NCBI GenBank assembly: GCA_002869615.1
Contig: PKUH01000108.1
Coordinates: 1 to 64,000, forward strand
DNA: 64,000 nucleotides
DNA from: Desulfuromonas sp.
GTDB taxonomy: Bacteria; Desulfobacterota; Desulfuromonadia; Desulfuromonadales; UBA2294
Direction: 5' to 3'
Shown: in pieces, positions 62,933-64,000 of the stretch
How the letters are laid out: each line of letters begins with the position of its first letter
Numbering within the stretch: the first letter of the stretch is position 1
The notes under the pieces: generated by a model
Database searches by the model: none
Told to the model about the DNA's origin: nothing
The model's input: only the letters and a program-made list of their open reading frames with translations
Translations under genes and position numbers: made by a program

Positions 62933-63886
62933 TTATAGATTTCCTTCGCCGAGAACATCGATATTGTCGAGATAGAGACGGGTCACCTCGCCGCCCCGCT
63001 CGCCGCGACAGAGAAAATCTGGCAATTGCTCTATCGGCGGCAATTCAGCCGGCTGTAAAACCAGAAAACTTGCCTCCTTGCCTTCGGTCAGCGTCCCGAT
63101 CCGATCATCAATCCGCAGGGCGCGTGCGCCGTTGACCGTCGCCATTATCAACAGCTGAAGCGGATCGATAGCCGGACCATAAACATCGCGCGCATATTCC
63201 ATCTCGTCCCAGAGCGAAAGACTTGCATTACTTGCCATACTGTCGGTACCTAGAGCCAGGTTGACACCCTGGCAAAGATACGATTCAACCGGCGCCCGCC
63301 CGACCCCGAGCCGCGCGTTGGAACGGGGGCAAAGAACAACCGAAGCCCCGGCCCGGGCAAGAGCCCTGATGGCAGCATCATCAAACTGGACTCCGTGAAC
63401 GAGTAGTGCCGGCGGCGATAGCACTTCACTTTTCTCGAGATACTCAAGACTGCCGCGTTGATACGGCGGCATCGGCTTATGCCAGCCAACCGCCGGATAG
63501 AGATGCGCGGCGATCGGACCGGCGGATTCAAGAAGAAAAGTCGCTTCATCTTCCGATTCGGCAACATGGATCGTTGTTAAACGGTTGTGCTTGCGAGCCA
63601 GTTCGGAAACCTTGCCCAGAGTTTGAGGTCCGACCGTATACGGTGAATGCGGCGACAAACCGCGCTGCAGACGATGCAAATCGCCACCCTGCAACCAGTC
63701 ATTGGCCATCATCGGCAGAACGGCGCCCATCCCCTCATCGAGACCGATCAGCTCAAAACAGAGCCATCCATAAAGTGGCGTTTCCCGGAAAGTTGCATCG
63801 AGCAGATGGACTGACAGGATATCGCATACCGCTCCGGTCCCTGACTGCAGCAATGTCTTTATTCCGTGTTGAATCGAAGCCTGCAA
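62933..63886 (-). CDS. Amidohydrolase (chlorohydrolase-like), 5'-truncated
   Basis: 317 residues of the cytosine/chloro-amidohydrolase superfamily. Metal and catalytic motifs: HSPYTVG, TTIHVAESEDEATFLLES, LLVHGVQFDDA, VVLCPRSNARLG, LALGTDSMASNASLSLWDEMEYA, with the terminal composite domain RIDDRIGTLTEGKEASFLVL. The N-terminal HxH metal site (HTHLE-type) is absent. The frame stays open to 63962, reading GRDGFVDWILELIR as in relatives, but is closed by TAA at 63965-63963. The codon at 63886 is TTG with no binding site. The 5' end seems damaged or frameshifted. Substrate unknown; deaminase (MtaD/SsnA-like) is likely. Confidence 0.75.
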   Translation of the reverse strand: MQASIQHGIKTLLQSGTGAVCDILSVHLLDATFRETPLYGWLCFELIGLDEGMGAVLPMMANDWLQGGDLHRLQRGLSPHSPYTVGPQTLGKVSELARKHNRLTTIHVAESEDEATFLLESAGPIAAHLYPAVGWHKPMPPYQRGSLEYLEKSEVLSPPALLVHGVQFDDAAIRALARAGASVVLCPRSNARLGVGRAPVESYLCQGVNLALGTDSMASNASLSLWDEMEYARDVYGPAIDPLQLLIMATVNGARALRIDDRIGTLTEGKEASFLVLQPAELPPIEQLPDFLCRGERGGEVTRLYLDNIDVLGEGNL

Positions 63887-64000
63887 ATCGTCCGGTTCGA
63901 GACTATGCTTGATCCGGATTAATTCGAGAATCCAGTCGACGAACCCATCTCTCCCCTGATCTTAATCGCATGTTGAGGCCCCCGAGTTACGATGCTGGAA

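Overview
The window looks like chromosome from a Desulfuromonadales/Geobacterales-type bacterium (former Deltaproteobacteria), moderately GC-rich. Support comes from gene order and content: rimP-nusA-ylxR-infB-ylxP-rbfA-nrnA-truB-rpsO-pnp, a YlxR protein fused to an L7Ae-like domain, cysE-iscR-iscS-iscU-mnmA, a malic enzyme fused to a phosphotransacetylase domain, class I fumarase, TAXI-TRAP transport, and a monohaem periplasmic cytochrome c. No rRNA, complete tRNA or CRISPR array was seen.

Layout. 1-2757 is the AT-richer right-hand end of an integrated genomic island. It carries a BRO-N protein, an AlpA/excisionase-like HTH protein, an unknown protein preceded by stem-loops and a tiny ORF, and an EXLDI-type protein with an operator-like promoter. 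It ends in a 17-bp copy of a tRNA 3' end with CCA (2741-2757), followed by what looks like the original tRNA terminator. 2853-5067 holds a cytoplasmic chemotaxis-like coiled-coil gene and a REP-like inverted repeat. 5068-14270 holds accessory metabolism: a dCMP-deaminase-family enzyme, a fused TRAP permease with its TAXI receptor, an AEC carrier, malonyl-CoA decarboxylase, small envelope proteins and a cytochrome c. 14287-29091 is the minus-strand gene-expression cluster: translation factors, tRNA and rRNA modification, RNA decay (pnp, nrnA), dut and an M16 peptidase. 29084-40175 is a second long minus-strand operon: mutS, amiC, glnD, xerD, apgM, holC, rsmE remnant, trmJ, an unknown gene, rlmD. 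40401-42246 holds an unknown protein, a cation efflux transporter and YjdM. 42430-48153 holds an MCP, phosphofructokinase, ExbB/ExbD, a LapA-domain protein, a HIT hydrolase and a phosphoesterase. 48568-63886 holds central metabolism (malic enzyme, fumarase, thiolase, threonine dehydratase), Fe-S assembly and tRNA thiolation, a sensor kinase, SmpB, RseC and an amidohydrolase.

Most of the core reads as intact, tightly packed operons with ATGA overlaps and gaps of a few bases. The striking exception is four damaged genes. glnD is cut by an in-frame TAA after residue 284. The coiled-coil chemotaxis gene has an in-frame TAA at codon 15. rsmE has lost its central catalytic domain. The amidohydrolase at the right edge lacks its 5' end. 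They may reflect decay or sequence error, and they are the observations most worth checking. No complete novel defence or biosynthetic system could be demonstrated; the island end is the most accessory part of the window.
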